64,000 nucleotides of DNA, from NCBI GenBank assembly GCA_009780025.1, contig WRAV01000004.1:1-64000 (forward strand). Reading direction: 5' to 3'. Source of the DNA: Oscillospiraceae bacterium. GTDB lineage: Bacteria; Bacillota; Clostridia; Oscillospirales; Ruminococcaceae. How positions within the stretch are numbered: position 1 is the stretch's first letter; each line of letters starts with the position of its first letter. The notes beneath the pieces were generated by a model, which was not told the origin of the DNA, made no database searches, and was given only the letters and a program-made list of their open reading frames with translations. Made by a program: the position numbers and the translations under genes. Positions 1-7,861 of the stretch are shown here, in pieces.

Positions 1-165
1 CTAAAGCGGCAACCGGCTTTTGATGCGCAATTATACCAACGCCGCGCTTATGGTATAATGTCCGCAGAAGGTCACGGACATTATACCATGCGCAACGCCT
101 CGCCGCTAAAGCGGCAACCGGCTCTTGATGCGCAATTATACCAACGCTGCGCTTATGGTATAATT
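1..165. repeat. Direct repeat pair, 105-bp period, with nested inverted repeats
   Basis: Positions 1-59 recur at 106-164 with two mismatches. Each unit contains arms AATTATACC and GGTATAAT facing each other. Between the units, 50-64 and 75-89 form a perfect 15-bp inverted repeat around a 10-base loop. Each unit ends in TGGTATAAT, which looks like an extended -10 promoter box; the second lies about 35 bases before the aldo/keto reductase start. The left edge is cut by the window, so more units may lie upstream. Confidence 0.85.
156..164 (+). promoter_or_regulatory. Extended -10 promoter element of the aldo/keto reductase gene
   Basis: TGGTATAAT at 156-164 matches the extended -10 form TGnTATAAT. 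It lies 35 bases upstream of the ATG at 200, a plausible leader length. No good -35 hexamer was seen at the usual distance, as is common for extended -10 promoters. The box is inside the repeat unit, so an identical candidate occurs at 51-59. Confidence 0.45.
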
Positions 166-199
166 ATTGCCGTAACATTCAACGAAAAGAGGACGCGCA

Positions 200-1321
200 A
201 TGGAATATAGAAAGTTTAAAGACGGCTTGGATATATCCCTGCTTGGGTTCGGGACTATGCGCTTTCCTGTTGATGGGGAAGATCTCGCCAACATCAACGT
301 GGAAAAAACCTACGAGATGCTCGACCACGCCTTCGAAAACGGAGTAAACTACTTCGACACCGCTTATATGTACCACAACCACGCCTCCGAGGCGTTTCTC
401 GGCAAGGCGCTGGCTCGCTACTCTCGCAAAGACTTCTACCTGGCCACCAAACTGCCGCCATGGAGCCTGGAGAAAAAAGAAGACATGCAGCGCATGTTTG
501 ACGGCCAGCTTAAAAGATGCGGAGTGGACTGTTTCGACTTCTATCTGCTTCACTGTATAACCAGAAGTACCCTGCCTATCTTCGAGAGGCTCGGCGCATA
601 CGAGTTCCTGCGCGAGCAGCAAAAAAAGGGCAAGCTACGCTATCTGGGCTTCTCGATTCATGACAGCGCCGCGCTTATGAAGGAAGTGCTCGAGAAATAC
701 GAATTCGACTTCGGGCAGATACAGCTCAACTACTTGGACTGGGATCAGCTCGATTCCAAAGGGCTGTACGAGACTTTATACAGTCGGAAAATCCCCGCCA
801 TCATAATGGAACCGGTGCGCGGTGGTTCCCTCGCAAATCTCCCGGAACGAAGCGCCCAAATGCTGCTAAACGCCAGCCCCGAACGCAGCCAAGCCTCTTG
901 GGCCATGCGCTTTGCGGGTGAGCTGCCTGGTGTGCTCACCGTCCTCTCTGGAATGAGCACGCTTGAGCAAGTAAAGGACAACATCGCCACTTACACAAAC
1001 CTCTCGCCCCTCACAAGCAGTGAGCACGAGATTATCCGCCAAGCAGTGGAGATTTACCGCAAAAACGCCGCTATCCCCTGCACTACCTGCAACTACTGCA
1101 TGCCCTGTCCGGTCGGGGTGAATATCCCCGAGAGCTTTGGAGTATACAATATGTTCAAAAACACCGGAAACAGGGCGAGGTTTAACATTGAGTACACGCA
1201 TGTAGGCAAAGGCAGCCAGCCCGAGGATTGCACCAGCTGCGGCGCCTGTCTGACCCGCTGCCCCCAACAAATTGATATCCCCAAAGAGATGGAAAAGATA
1301 GCACAGGCTTACAACGGGTGA
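200..1321 (+). CDS. Aldo/keto reductase with C-terminal 4Fe-4S domain
   Basis: Predicted NAD(P)-linked oxidoreductase of 373 residues. The N-terminal 270 residues are an aldo/keto reductase TIM barrel: the start GFGTMRFP, the catalytic region NYFDTAYMYHNHASE with Asp and Tyr, and HCITRS in place of the usual active-site histidine strand. The C-terminal 90 residues hold two cysteine clusters, CTTCNYCMPCP and CTSCGACLTRCP, typical of ferredoxin-like 4Fe-4S sites. The ATG at 200 follows AGAGGA. This barrel-plus-ferredoxin architecture is common in anaerobic Firmicutes, usually without a known substrate. It converges on sigG. Confidence 0.9.
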   Translation: MEYRKFKDGLDISLLGFGTMRFPVDGEDLANINVEKTYEMLDHAFENGVNYFDTAYMYHNHASEAFLGKALARYSRKDFYLATKLPPWSLEKKEDMQRMFDGQLKRCGVDCFDFYLLHCITRSTLPIFERLGAYEFLREQQKKGKLRYLGFSIHDSAALMKEVLEKYEFDFGQIQLNYLDWDQLDSKGLYETLYSRKIPAIIMEPVRGGSLANLPERSAQMLLNASPERSQASWAMRFAGELPGVLTVLSGMSTLEQVKDNIATYTNLSPLTSSEHEIIRQAVEIYRKNAAIPCTTCNYCMPCPVGVNIPESFGVYNMFKNTGNRARFNIEYTHVGKGSQPEDCTSCGACLTRCPQQIDIPKEMEKIAQAYNG

Positions 1322-1353
1322 TTTGCGCATAAACGCTACCCGACAATTAGCGG

Positions 1354-1386
1354 GCTAGAGCGCTGCCAAATAGGCGGCGCTCTAGC
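1354..1386. terminator. Hairpin between convergent genes
   Basis: Arms GCTAGAGCGC (1354-1363) and GCGCTCTAGC (1377-1386) pair perfectly, with a further GCC/GGC pairing in the loop. A short TTT follows on the plus strand. It lies between the ends of the aldo/keto reductase and sigG, so it could terminate either transcript, although the U-tract is weak. Confidence 0.6.
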
Positions 1387-1387
1387 T

Positions 1388-2191
1388 TTATGCAAACAAC
1401 AATACTTCTACCTCGTATTTGGCTTCCCGGCACCCTTTGTTGCCGTCCATGTACCTTGCGAAATTTTGTTGCATTTTGCAATATGTAATACCTATCTCTT
1501 GAGCTACCTCCATTTGGGTTTTGCCAACGAAGAAGCGCAACGATAGTATCTTTTTCTCCCGGTCTTCCAGGTTTTCAATCGCTTCCTTTAGGAAGATTTC
1601 GTCCAGCCAGTCTTTGTCGCTCTGCTTGTCCCCTACCTGGTCCATCACGAATATAGTGTCGCCGCCATCGGAGTAGGCCGGCTCGTACAGACTGACAGGC
1701 TCGACTATCGCTTCAAGCGCCAGAACGACGTCCTCTTTCTTCATCTCCATTTCCTTGGCGATTTCCTCTACGGTAGGCTCTTTGTTGCTGTCCGCAGTCA
1801 GGCGCTCCTTGACCTGCATAGCCTTGTAGGCGGTGTCCCGCAGTGAGCGGCTCACCCTTATAGAGTTGTTGTCGCGCAGGTAGCGGCGTATCTCGCCTAT
1901 TATCATAGGCACGGCGTATGTGCTAAACCGAACATTGAGCCCTGTGTCAAAGTTATCTATCGACTTTATCAGCCCAATGCAGCCCACCTGGAATAGGTCG
2001 TCCAGGTTCTCGCCCCGGTTGGTGAACTTCTGCACTACGCTGAGCACAAGGCGCAGATTGCCGTTTACCAGTAGGTTGCGTGCTTCTGCGTCGCCTTCTT
2101 TAATCCTGCCCAGCAGCTCTATCTTTTCGCTTTCCTTTAGCACTTTCAGCTTGGACGTGTTGACGCCGCAAATCTCAACTTTGTTGATCAT
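1388..2191 (-). CDS. sigG: Sporulation sigma factor SigG with an abnormal C-terminal end
   Basis: Late forespore sigma factor that directs RNA polymerase to sigma-G promoters. The start is the ATG at 2191, preceded by a GGGGGGAG ribosome site, because MINKVEICGVNTSKL is the family's typical N-terminus. Regions 2 (DLFQVGCIGLIKSIDNFD), 3 and the first helix of 4.2 (GKTQMEVAQEIGI) are well conserved. The last 32 of 267 residues (1391-1486) do not resemble the usual SQAQVSRLEK recognition helix; instead they begin TYCKMQQNFARY. None of the three frames on this strand restores the expected helix. It lies downstream of spoIIGA and sigE, the normal clostridial order. Whether it still recognises -35 elements is doubtful. 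Confidence 0.85.
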   Translation of the reverse strand: MINKVEICGVNTSKLKVLKESEKIELLGRIKEGDAEARNLLVNGNLRLVLSVVQKFTNRGENLDDLFQVGCIGLIKSIDNFDTGLNVRFSTYAVPMIIGEIRRYLRDNNSIRVSRSLRDTAYKAMQVKERLTADSNKEPTVEEIAKEMEMKKEDVVLALEAIVEPVSLYEPAYSDGGDTIFVMDQVGDKQSDKDWLDEIFLKEAIENLEDREKKILSLRFFVGKTQMEVAQEIGITYCKMQQNFARYMDGNKGCREAKYEVEVLLFA

Positions 2192-2340
2192 GCAAACTCC
2201 CCCCGCCGGCCAACGTGTATTTCTTACCCAACAAGTATTGGCCTGAGAGCGAGAGCTAATACAGCGCATTTTTTGGCAAATTTTAGCGAATATGCAAAAC
2301 CCGCTCAGAACGCGCAACCAGCAATTCAATGGGAAAACGA

Positions 2341-2390
2341 GACAAAGCGTCAGGGGCGCAAGCTTTCTGCGCTTCTGACGCTTGTTGTAC
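2341..2390 (-). terminator. Hairpin between sigE and sigG
   Basis: AAGCGTCAG and CTGACGCTT pair around a partly self-complementary centre just beyond the sigE stop codon. On the minus strand the stem is followed by TGTCTCGTTTT. It could terminate or attenuate sigE transcripts and separate sigG expression from spoIIGA-sigE. This is inference from position. Confidence 0.45.
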
Positions 2391-2391
2391 C

Positions 2392-3108
2392 TTACGATAT
2401 CCGCTCCAGCTCCTTTTTCAGGCGTTTGACTATCCTTTTTTCCAGGCGTGAAATATAGGATTGGGAGATTCCGATTATCTCCGCCACCTCTTTTTGAGTT
2501 CGCTCTTCGCCGTCCAGCAGACCGAAACGCAGCTGCATTATCTGCTTTTCTCGCTCAGCCAGCTTATCCACCGTTTCGAGGAGTATGGTCTTTTCGATAT
2601 CCTGCTCGATTGGGCGGTTGATGGCGTCTACGTCTGTGCCCAAAATATCCGAGAGCAGGAGCTCGTTGCCGTCCCAGTCTATATTCAACGGTTCGTCTAT
2701 CGAGACCTCGTTCTTGTGGTTTTGGCATTTGCGCATATGCATGAGAATCTCGTTCTCAATGCAGCGAGAGGCGTAGGTGGCCAACTTTATCCCCCTCTCA
2801 GGACAAAAAGTGTTTACCGCCTTGATCAGCCCAATAGTACCGATTGAGACTAGATCTTCAACCCCGATGCCCGAGTTCTCAAACTTGCGCGCGATGTAAA
2901 CCACCAAGCGCAGATTGTGGACTATCAGTTCCTGCTTTGCGTCTTCGCAGCCTGCGCTCAGCCCGGCGAAAACAAGACTCTCTTCCTCCCGGGTAAGGGG
3001 AGGTGGTAGAGTGTCCGGACCGTTTATGTAGTAAATTTTTGTGCGCAAAATATGGAAAACCAGCTTTTCCAGTTTGCTTTGCACCCACTCGCGCAGGGAG
3101 TTTGTCAT
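2392..3108 (-). CDS. sigE: Sporulation sigma factor SigE precursor
   Basis: Mother-cell sigma factor, 238 residues, the usual length. Residues 1 to about 28 form the pro-sequence that SpoIIGA removes. Region 2 is clear ([36 protein letters not shown]), as is region 4.2 with an intact recognition helix ([18 protein letters not shown]). The start overlaps the spoIIGA stop as ATGA, which implies translational coupling of the precursor with its activating protease. It contrasts with neighbouring sigG, whose matching helix is lost. Confidence 0.97.
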   Translation of the reverse strand: MTNSLREWVQSKLEKLVFHILRTKIYYINGPDTLPPPLTREEESLVFAGLSAGCEDAKQELIVHNLRLVVYIARKFENSGIGVEDLVSIGTIGLIKAVNTFCPERGIKLATYASRCIENEILMHMRKCQNHKNEVSIDEPLNIDWDGNELLLSDILGTDVDAINRPIEQDIEKTILLETVDKLAEREKQIMQLRFGLLDGEERTQKEVAEIIGISQSYISRLEKRIVKRLKKELERIS

Positions 3109-4007
3109 ACACTAACACCACATTCCATTTTGAGTTTATGGGCAATCAGGTCGGGATTTAATATGGCCTGGCCGCCGCCCTCCCCTATCCTCTGCGTACT
3201 TATCGCCATATAGCACAGACTCGCCTTATATAACTGCCCGCCGCACTGAATTATAAGTTCATCCACTCGAAGAGCAGGCAGGGTTCCCTTGCCGCCCATC
3301 GCGGAGTAGGGCACCACACGTATACGTACCCCCGCGTTTGTCGCGGTCTTTTGCCAGTCCCCCGCTTTTATAGCAAGAGCCAGAGCTGGCTCCAGAAGAG
3401 CACTGACCTCCCGCAATGGGCAAACAATCACCGGTACCCCGCTGAACGGCTCATAAAGACTGTTGCCTGTGTCGATTAAAGCGCTAAGCGAACAGCTGTT
3501 GCCGCCCAGCTTCACAGTAACCCGGCACTTCGTCCCCACCAGCCGCCCTCCGCGAGAGAACCGGTGGGCAAGCCCGAGCAAGATATACGCTGCTACCGCA
3601 CCGATCAGAAGGGTCATCGGGTTTATGTTGAAGTAGACAACGCCGCCCAGGTAGACCATTCCACGGGGGGAGAATAGCAACCAAACACCCAGCATAGCAC
3701 CGGCGAAAAAGAAATTTACTAGGAAGAACATCCCCCAACCCTTGAGAAGCTGCGCGGCACTCTCCCAGGGCAAAGCCACCAGTACAATCAAACTGGAGAG
3801 AAAAATCCTGTACGCAAACATACTCCAAAATCCCGCAAACGGTAAAAAAATAGCCAGCGAACCAACTGCACCCAACAGCGCCGCCCCGACTATTCTACGT
3901 CTTTTTATTTGCATCCCCAAAAGCTTGGCTGTGCCGGCCAAAAGCAGCACCGTCGTGATATAGTTTAGAACCAGTAGTACATCCACGTATACAACAGCAG
4001 TCTCCAT
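3105..4007 (-). CDS. spoIIGA: Sigma-E processing peptidase SpoIIGA
   Basis: Septum-membrane aspartic protease that activates pro-sigma-E. The first half is hydrophobic with about five membrane spans; the second half is the protease domain with the catalytic motif IDTGNSL, Asp near residue 179. The start is taken at ATG 4007, after AGGTGG, because [15 protein letters not shown] matches the family's first membrane span. At 300 residues it has normal length. It is the promoter-proximal gene of the sporulation cluster and overlaps sigE by four bases. Confidence 0.95.
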   Translation of the reverse strand: METAVVYVDVLLVLNYITTVLLLAGTAKLLGMQIKRRRIVGAALLGAVGSLAIFLPFAGFWSMFAYRIFLSSLIVLVALPWESAAQLLKGWGMFFLVNFFFAGAMLGVWLLFSPRGMVYLGGVVYFNINPMTLLIGAVAAYILLGLAHRFSRGGRLVGTKCRVTVKLGGNSCSLSALIDTGNSLYEPFSGVPVIVCPLREVSALLEPALALAIKAGDWQKTATNAGVRIRVVPYSAMGGKGTLPALRVDELIIQCGGQLYKASLCYMAISTQRIGEGGGQAILNPDLIAHKLKMECGVSV

Positions 4008-4036
4008 TTTTGTACCACCTGCCAAATGACATTGCA

Positions 4037-4071
4037 CCCGGCCACATCATTATAAAAGAGACGTGGCCGGG
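4037..4071. other. Hairpin in the spoIIGA leader
   Basis: A perfect 9-bp stem, CCCGGCCAC (4037-4045) with GTGGCCGGG (4063-4071), lies 30 bases before the spoIIGA start and would be in its 5' leader. There is no U-tract on the minus strand, so it is not an obvious terminator. Its role is unknown. Confidence 0.5.
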
Positions 4072-4139
4072 CTTATTGTCGCAAAGCGTTGACGAGCTGT
4101 AATTTTTTGCCATCTCTAGTTCGCACGATATAGTCAATC

Positions 4140-4306
4140 AACTTGAAAAAGCACCCTTGTTTTTTCAAGTTAGCTCGCATCCTGTGCAAGCTTTCGGCGC
4201 AGCCGAAGATTTACGTATACACGGTTTCCCCGGCGCATGCGCCGGTGCGCGACGCTCTTTGTCGCGACTTCCAAAAGTGGGTTTCTTTTGAAGGGGAATA
4301 AGTATA
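4140..4306. repeat. Structured dispersed element, copy 1
   Basis: First of three homologous intergenic elements; it starts AACTTGAAA and ends AGTATA. Hairpins seen: 4140-4150 with 4161-4171 (11 perfect pairs), 4192-4198 with 4202-4208, the 16-base palindrome 4230-4245, 4248-4253 with 4261-4266, and 4268-4277 with 4285-4293. The motif ACGTATACACGGTTT (4213-4227) is nearly identical in the other copies. It fills the gap between the gntP-type gene and spoIIGA and contains no plausible gene. It could be a small mobile palindromic element or a structured RNA. Confidence 0.8.
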
Positions 4307-4343
4307 AAAACCGGCCTCCCCACTGTATGCGGAGAGGCCGGCC
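4305..4343 (-). terminator. Rho-independent terminator of the GntP-type permease gene
   Basis: On the minus strand, just after the stop codon at 4366, GGCCGGCCTC pairs with GAGGCCGG and is followed by TTTTTAT. This is a good intrinsic terminator and ends the cupin-permease transcript. Confidence 0.85.
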
Positions 4344-4365
4344 TACTTATTAGCTTGCTATGCTT

Positions 4366-5805
4366 TTAGACGAACAGTGATAATACAAATACAGCTGCCA
4401 TGGCACCTAAACTACCGATAGCGGTACCACCAGATACGTTGAAGAAGCCTTCCTTCATGCTCAAGTTGGCCGACTTAACAACTACCCAGTAATGGCTGGC
4501 GTTTACGTGGTAGAAGAAGGATGCACCCGCGGTCAATGCCAGTGCTACAATAACCGGAGAAAGTCCCAGATAGGGCAGCAGCGGGAACATGATTGCCGAG
4601 CCGGTAATCAGCGAAACAGTCGCCGAACCATTGGAGAGTACAAGCAGCAGTGTTACGAAGAAGGGAATAAACACTGCCGGTAGCGCTGTGGCGGCGATCG
4701 CCTGGCCCATGAACTCGCCAACACCGGACACGCGCAGGATAAAGCCGTAAGAACCTGCCGTACCTGTTGCAAGTATGATAAACGCGGATGTGTCAACAGA
4801 TTTGTTGAACCACTTGCCGATCTGCTCTTTGCTCAGAACACTCGGATCCAGGCCAAAAGCGACCAGCACACCAATTCCGAGCGCGACTATCGGGTGACCT
4901 ATAAATCCGGAGAGCGGATGCAAGTTAGCCGGAATTAGCGGGTTAGCCCCAACTGTTCCAAAGGAGTTCAAGCAGATGAGAAGGATTGGAACAAGCAAGG
5001 AGGCAAATGACATGAACGCACTCGGAAGTCTTCTGTCTGTCTTGATCACAAGGTCTTCTGCGGAAAGTTTACCCTTGGGCAGCGGCTCAATGCCCTCCAT
5101 CACTTCAGCGCGTGGAAACTTCTTTGCGCAGTAAGTAGAACACCAAATCCAAGCGACAATACCATACGCCAAGGCGACAAACATACCCAAGAATATCATC
5201 TGACCAAGGTCAACACCCAATGTACCAGCTGCGGCCAAAGGCCCTGGGGTGGGCGGCACGATAGTATGGGTAGCCATAATACCGGCATTCAAAGCACCCA
5301 ATGTAGCAATCAGCGGCACACCTGAGCGAGCCGAAACTGTACGCGCAACGGGAGCCATGATAACGATAGCGGTATCACTGAACACGGGGATAGAAACCAG
5401 GTAACCAGAAAGCATCATTGCCAGCGAAGCGTTTCTCGGACCAACCATTCTAAGCATCGAGTTGGCAAGAACCAACGCACCGCCGGTATGTTCCAAGATA
5501 ACACCTATGGTGCAGCCAAGCAAGATGACTATACCGATATTGCCTATTGTTGCGCCAAACCCTTGTATTACCGTTTGGATAACACCATGCTGCAGGCCCA
5601 CGAACTGGCCAGCTGCATCATAAACACGTTCGTTAACAAGAGGTATTCCAAAAGCGATACCAGCGCCAATAGCACCGACGAGCATAGCGTAAACAGGATT
5701 AATTTTCAACCAGGTTATCAATAGAACAATGGCAATCAAGCTTACTATCATTACAAATACTGAACCCATTCCAGCTTGCAGGGTTAAGGATGCTGCTAAT
5801 TGCAT
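4366..5805 (-). CDS. GntP family proton/gluconate-type symporter
   Basis: Integral membrane permease of 479 residues with roughly 12-14 hydrophobic spans, matching GntP/gluconate:H+ symporters in length and in the glycine-rich stretches around ATHTIVPPTPGPLAAAG and GSATVSLITGSAIMFP. Family substrates are gluconate and related hydroxy or keto acids, but the sequence alone does not give the substrate. The ATG follows GGAGGAAA. It lies 194 bases downstream of the cupin gene on the same strand, and I infer one transcript that ends at the hairpin near 4305-4343. Confidence 0.9.
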   Translation of the reverse strand: MQLAASLTLQAGMGSVFVMIVSLIAIVLLITWLKINPVYAMLVGAIGAGIAFGIPLVNERVYDAAGQFVGLQHGVIQTVIQGFGATIGNIGIVILLGCTIGVILEHTGGALVLANSMLRMVGPRNASLAMMLSGYLVSIPVFSDTAIVIMAPVARTVSARSGVPLIATLGALNAGIMATHTIVPPTPGPLAAAGTLGVDLGQMIFLGMFVALAYGIVAWIWCSTYCAKKFPRAEVMEGIEPLPKGKLSAEDLVIKTDRRLPSAFMSFASLLVPILLICLNSFGTVGANPLIPANLHPLSGFIGHPIVALGIGVLVAFGLDPSVLSKEQIGKWFNKSVDTSAFIILATGTAGSYGFILRVSGVGEFMGQAIAATALPAVFIPFFVTLLLVLSNGSATVSLITGSAIMFPLLPYLGLSPVIVALALTAGASFFYHVNASHYWVVVKSANLSMKEGFFNVSGGTAIGSLGAMAAVFVLSLFV

Positions 5806-5999
5806 AGGTTAATTTCCTCCTCATTTTACAGATAGGGTATTCTGTCCGTGCACTGTCTAAGTATAGCGCCTCGTTCTTTGTGTTTACCTCCTCCCGATAC
5901 ACCAGCTATATGCTCCGTTGCGGGAGCTCATACTGTACACCCAGCACTAGCTTGCCTTCAAAAAAAAGCAGTTGCAGCGCAAGGCGGAGTGCTCAAAGC

Positions 6000-6344
6000 T
6001 TAAGGAAGTTTAATGGCAAGCATGGTGGCATCGCTGCCGCTTATGTTCTCAACACCGTGGATTTTTCCGCCTCCTGTAAAGACAACGTCCCCGGCTGTAA
6101 GGTCTTTTGTCACGCCATCGTCTGTTATCCGCAGGGTACCGGAGAGCATATGGTATATTTCAGCGTCTGGGCCGTGGGGATGCTCGCCAATCGAGCAGCC
6201 GGCAGGTATTGTCAGAACTATGCACCATTCGGCCTTGCCTAGCATTTCTTCCGGGGTGAAGATATCTTCTCGTTTAAGGTCGCCCTTGCCCCCACGCAAA
6301 TTGCTGACCGTACTCTCCTTAAATTCCGCTTTTTGTCTAATCAT
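6000..6344 (-). CDS. Small cupin-domain protein
   Basis: A 114-residue single-domain beta-barrel protein. The metal-binding motif is visible as GEHPHGPDAEIYHMLSG, with two histidines and a glutamate, and the second half contains GDVVFTGGGKIHGVEN with the final histidine. Such small cupins are metal-dependent isomerases, dioxygenases or ligand-sensing proteins; nothing here decides which. The ATG has an AAGGAG site. A strong promoter lies upstream at 6482-6510 and the permease gene follows, so the pair may handle one sugar acid. Confidence 0.85.
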   Translation of the reverse strand: MIRQKAEFKESTVSNLRGGKGDLKREDIFTPEEMLGKAEWCIVLTIPAGCSIGEHPHGPDAEIYHMLSGTLRITDDGVTKDLTAGDVVFTGGGKIHGVENISGSDATMLAIKLP

Positions 6345-6481
6345 CTTGCCACAACTCCTTATTCGTGTTTTGGTATTATCTTACCCACCGGAACCCAAAG
6401 GCCATTGGTGGGTCAAGCTCACACAAACTTGCCGTCCAACATATTTTTCGCAAAGGATTGTTTACACTCCATTCATTATTT

Positions 6482-6510
6482 ATTGTACCTTTTCGTTTGT
6501 ACTTTGTCAA
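6482..6510 (-). promoter_or_regulatory. Sigma-A type promoter of the cupin-permease transcript
   Basis: Read on the minus strand: TTGACA (6510-6505), a 17-base spacer, and TACAAT (6487-6482). The -35 box is perfect and the -10 has one mismatch. The leader to the cupin ATG would be about 130 bases. The region 6345-6706 between the divergent genes is AT-rich and otherwise shows only the opposing promoter. Confidence 0.75.
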
Positions 6511-6584
6511 TATTTAAGTCCAAATTTTTCTGAAAAATTAGGTGATTTGCTTGATAAAAACTAGCAATACGTGATTGTAGATCA

Positions 6585-6612
6585 TTGACAAAAATATAAT
6601 ACCTATTATATT
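6585..6612 (+). promoter_or_regulatory. Promoter of the threonine-synthase-like gene
   Basis: TTGACA at 6585-6590 is followed after 16 bases by TATATT (6607-6612); an overlapping TATTAT at 6609 gives 18 bases. It points toward the gene starting at 6707 and sits in a strongly AT-rich stretch. Confidence 0.65.
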
Positions 6613-6706
6613 ATATAAAAAATTGTGAAAGAATAACAAAAACGCCTGTCGCTGTTTGGCGCACAGCTGGGCTGCTTTTGGCTAAGAGAGAAGGACGGTG
6701 TGTCAA

Positions 6707-7816
6707 ATGGAATTCCTCTGTGCGCATTGCAACAGTAAATACCCCTTCGACCTGCCGAGATGGCGATGTGATTGCGGCGGATACCTTAAACTTGAGCAGG
6801 ATGTATTCTTCACCCAAGATGATATTAACCCGAGCCTGCCTGGCAGTTGGCGGTACGAAAAAGCCTATCCTCTCCCCTACAGCGAAATCAGCGTCTCATT
6901 TGGCGAGGGTATGACCCCGCTTGTACCGGTGAAGTTTGGCGGCACCAGCCTGCGCGTTAAGGTGGATAGCCTGATGCCTACCGGCTCATTCAAAGACCGC
7001 GGGACGGTGATGGCGGTAAACTACCTCAAAAATCGCGGCGTCACCCAGATAGCCGAGGACTCTTCGGGAAACGCAGCAGCTTCGATGGCGGCTTACTGCA
7101 CCCTGGGCGGGATAGAGTGCTCTGTATACATACCAGCCGGCAACTCTTCGGGGAAGATAATCCAGACCAGGGCTTACGGCGCACAGGTTTTTTCCATAGC
7201 CGGGACACGTGAAGACGTGGCGGCAGCCGCACAAATCCATGATCGGTCGTATGCCGGGCACAACTGGCACCCTATGTTTGAAGCCGGCTACAAAAGCGTC
7301 GCCTACGAAATCTGGGAGCAGAACAGCTTTAAGGAACCGGACGCTATCTTTACCCCATGTGGCGGGGGCGGGCTCACTCTCGGGTTGGCAAAGGGATTCT
7401 CTGAGCTTTTGCGCTCAGGGCAGATCGCAAAGCTACCTAAAATCTTCGCGGCACAGCCGGAAAACTGCAACCCGATCTATAGGGCGTTTCACGGTATTCC
7501 AGGCGAATTTGCCCCAAGGCCCACAATCGCGGAGGGCACCTCGATAGCTAAGCCTATCAAGCTAAAAGAAATTGTGGACAGCGTGCGGGCAAGCGGTGGC
7601 CAAATGGTCTCGGTCACCGACAATCAAATTGTCAAGGCCTTGCCGATCGCCTGGCAGAGCGGCATATACATAGAACCAACCTCTGCCACTGCCTTTGCTG
7701 CGTTTGTAAAAATGCAGACAGATGGTGAAATAGCAAGCGGAGACGATGTTGTAATCATCGCCTCCGGAAATGGCCTCAAAGCCACCGACAAAATCATGGA
7801 TTTCGTACCGTTGTAA
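6707..7816 (+). CDS. Threonine synthase-like PLP-dependent enzyme
   Basis: Fold-type II pyridoxal-phosphate enzyme of 369 residues. The N-terminus carries a zinc-ribbon-like segment (CAHCNSKYP ... CDCGG), then the PLP lysine motif GSFKDRG, the substrate-binding region EDSSGNAAASMA, and the phosphate-binding glycine loop CGGGGLTLG. This matches threonine synthase relatives, but stand-alone homologues with other beta-elimination or replacement activity exist. No hom or thrB gene is nearby. ATG 6707 is preferred over GTG 6698 because the AGAAGGA site would be only two bases from the GTG. Confidence 0.8.
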   Translation: MEFLCAHCNSKYPFDLPRWRCDCGGYLKLEQDVFFTQDDINPSLPGSWRYEKAYPLPYSEISVSFGEGMTPLVPVKFGGTSLRVKVDSLMPTGSFKDRGTVMAVNYLKNRGVTQIAEDSSGNAAASMAAYCTLGGIECSVYIPAGNSSGKIIQTRAYGAQVFSIAGTREDVAAAAQIHDRSYAGHNWHPMFEAGYKSVAYEIWEQNSFKEPDAIFTPCGGGGLTLGLAKGFSELLRSGQIAKLPKIFAAQPENCNPIYRAFHGIPGEFAPRPTIAEGTSIAKPIKLKEIVDSVRASGGQMVSVTDNQIVKALPIAWQSGIYIEPTSATAFAAFVKMQTDGEIASGDDVVIIASGNGLKATDKIMDFVPL

Positions 7817-7861
7817 AGCGCGGCATATCGCAGCTCTCGTGTTTAGTTATACTTGTTGCTC

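Noticed and set aside
866-1330. Minus-strand reading frame across the aldo/keto reductase
   Set aside because: It is antisense to a well-conserved gene and has no recognisable domain or start; similar long antisense frames across enolase, mfd and lepA were left out for the same reason.
4008-4139. Spo0A-type boxes upstream of spoIIGA
   Set aside because: Only weak, one-mismatch matches (around TTGTCGCAA and TTGACGAG) were found, too little to call a site.
4140-4306. Known riboswitch or T-box in the structured element
   Set aside because: The element lacks the T-box sequence (TGGNACCGCG) and any purine, TPP, SAM or cobalamin core I could recognise, and copies lie in unrelated contexts.
7817-7861. 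Terminator between the threonine-synthase-like gene and alr
   Set aside because: No stable hairpin with a T-tract could be seen in this 45-base convergent gap.
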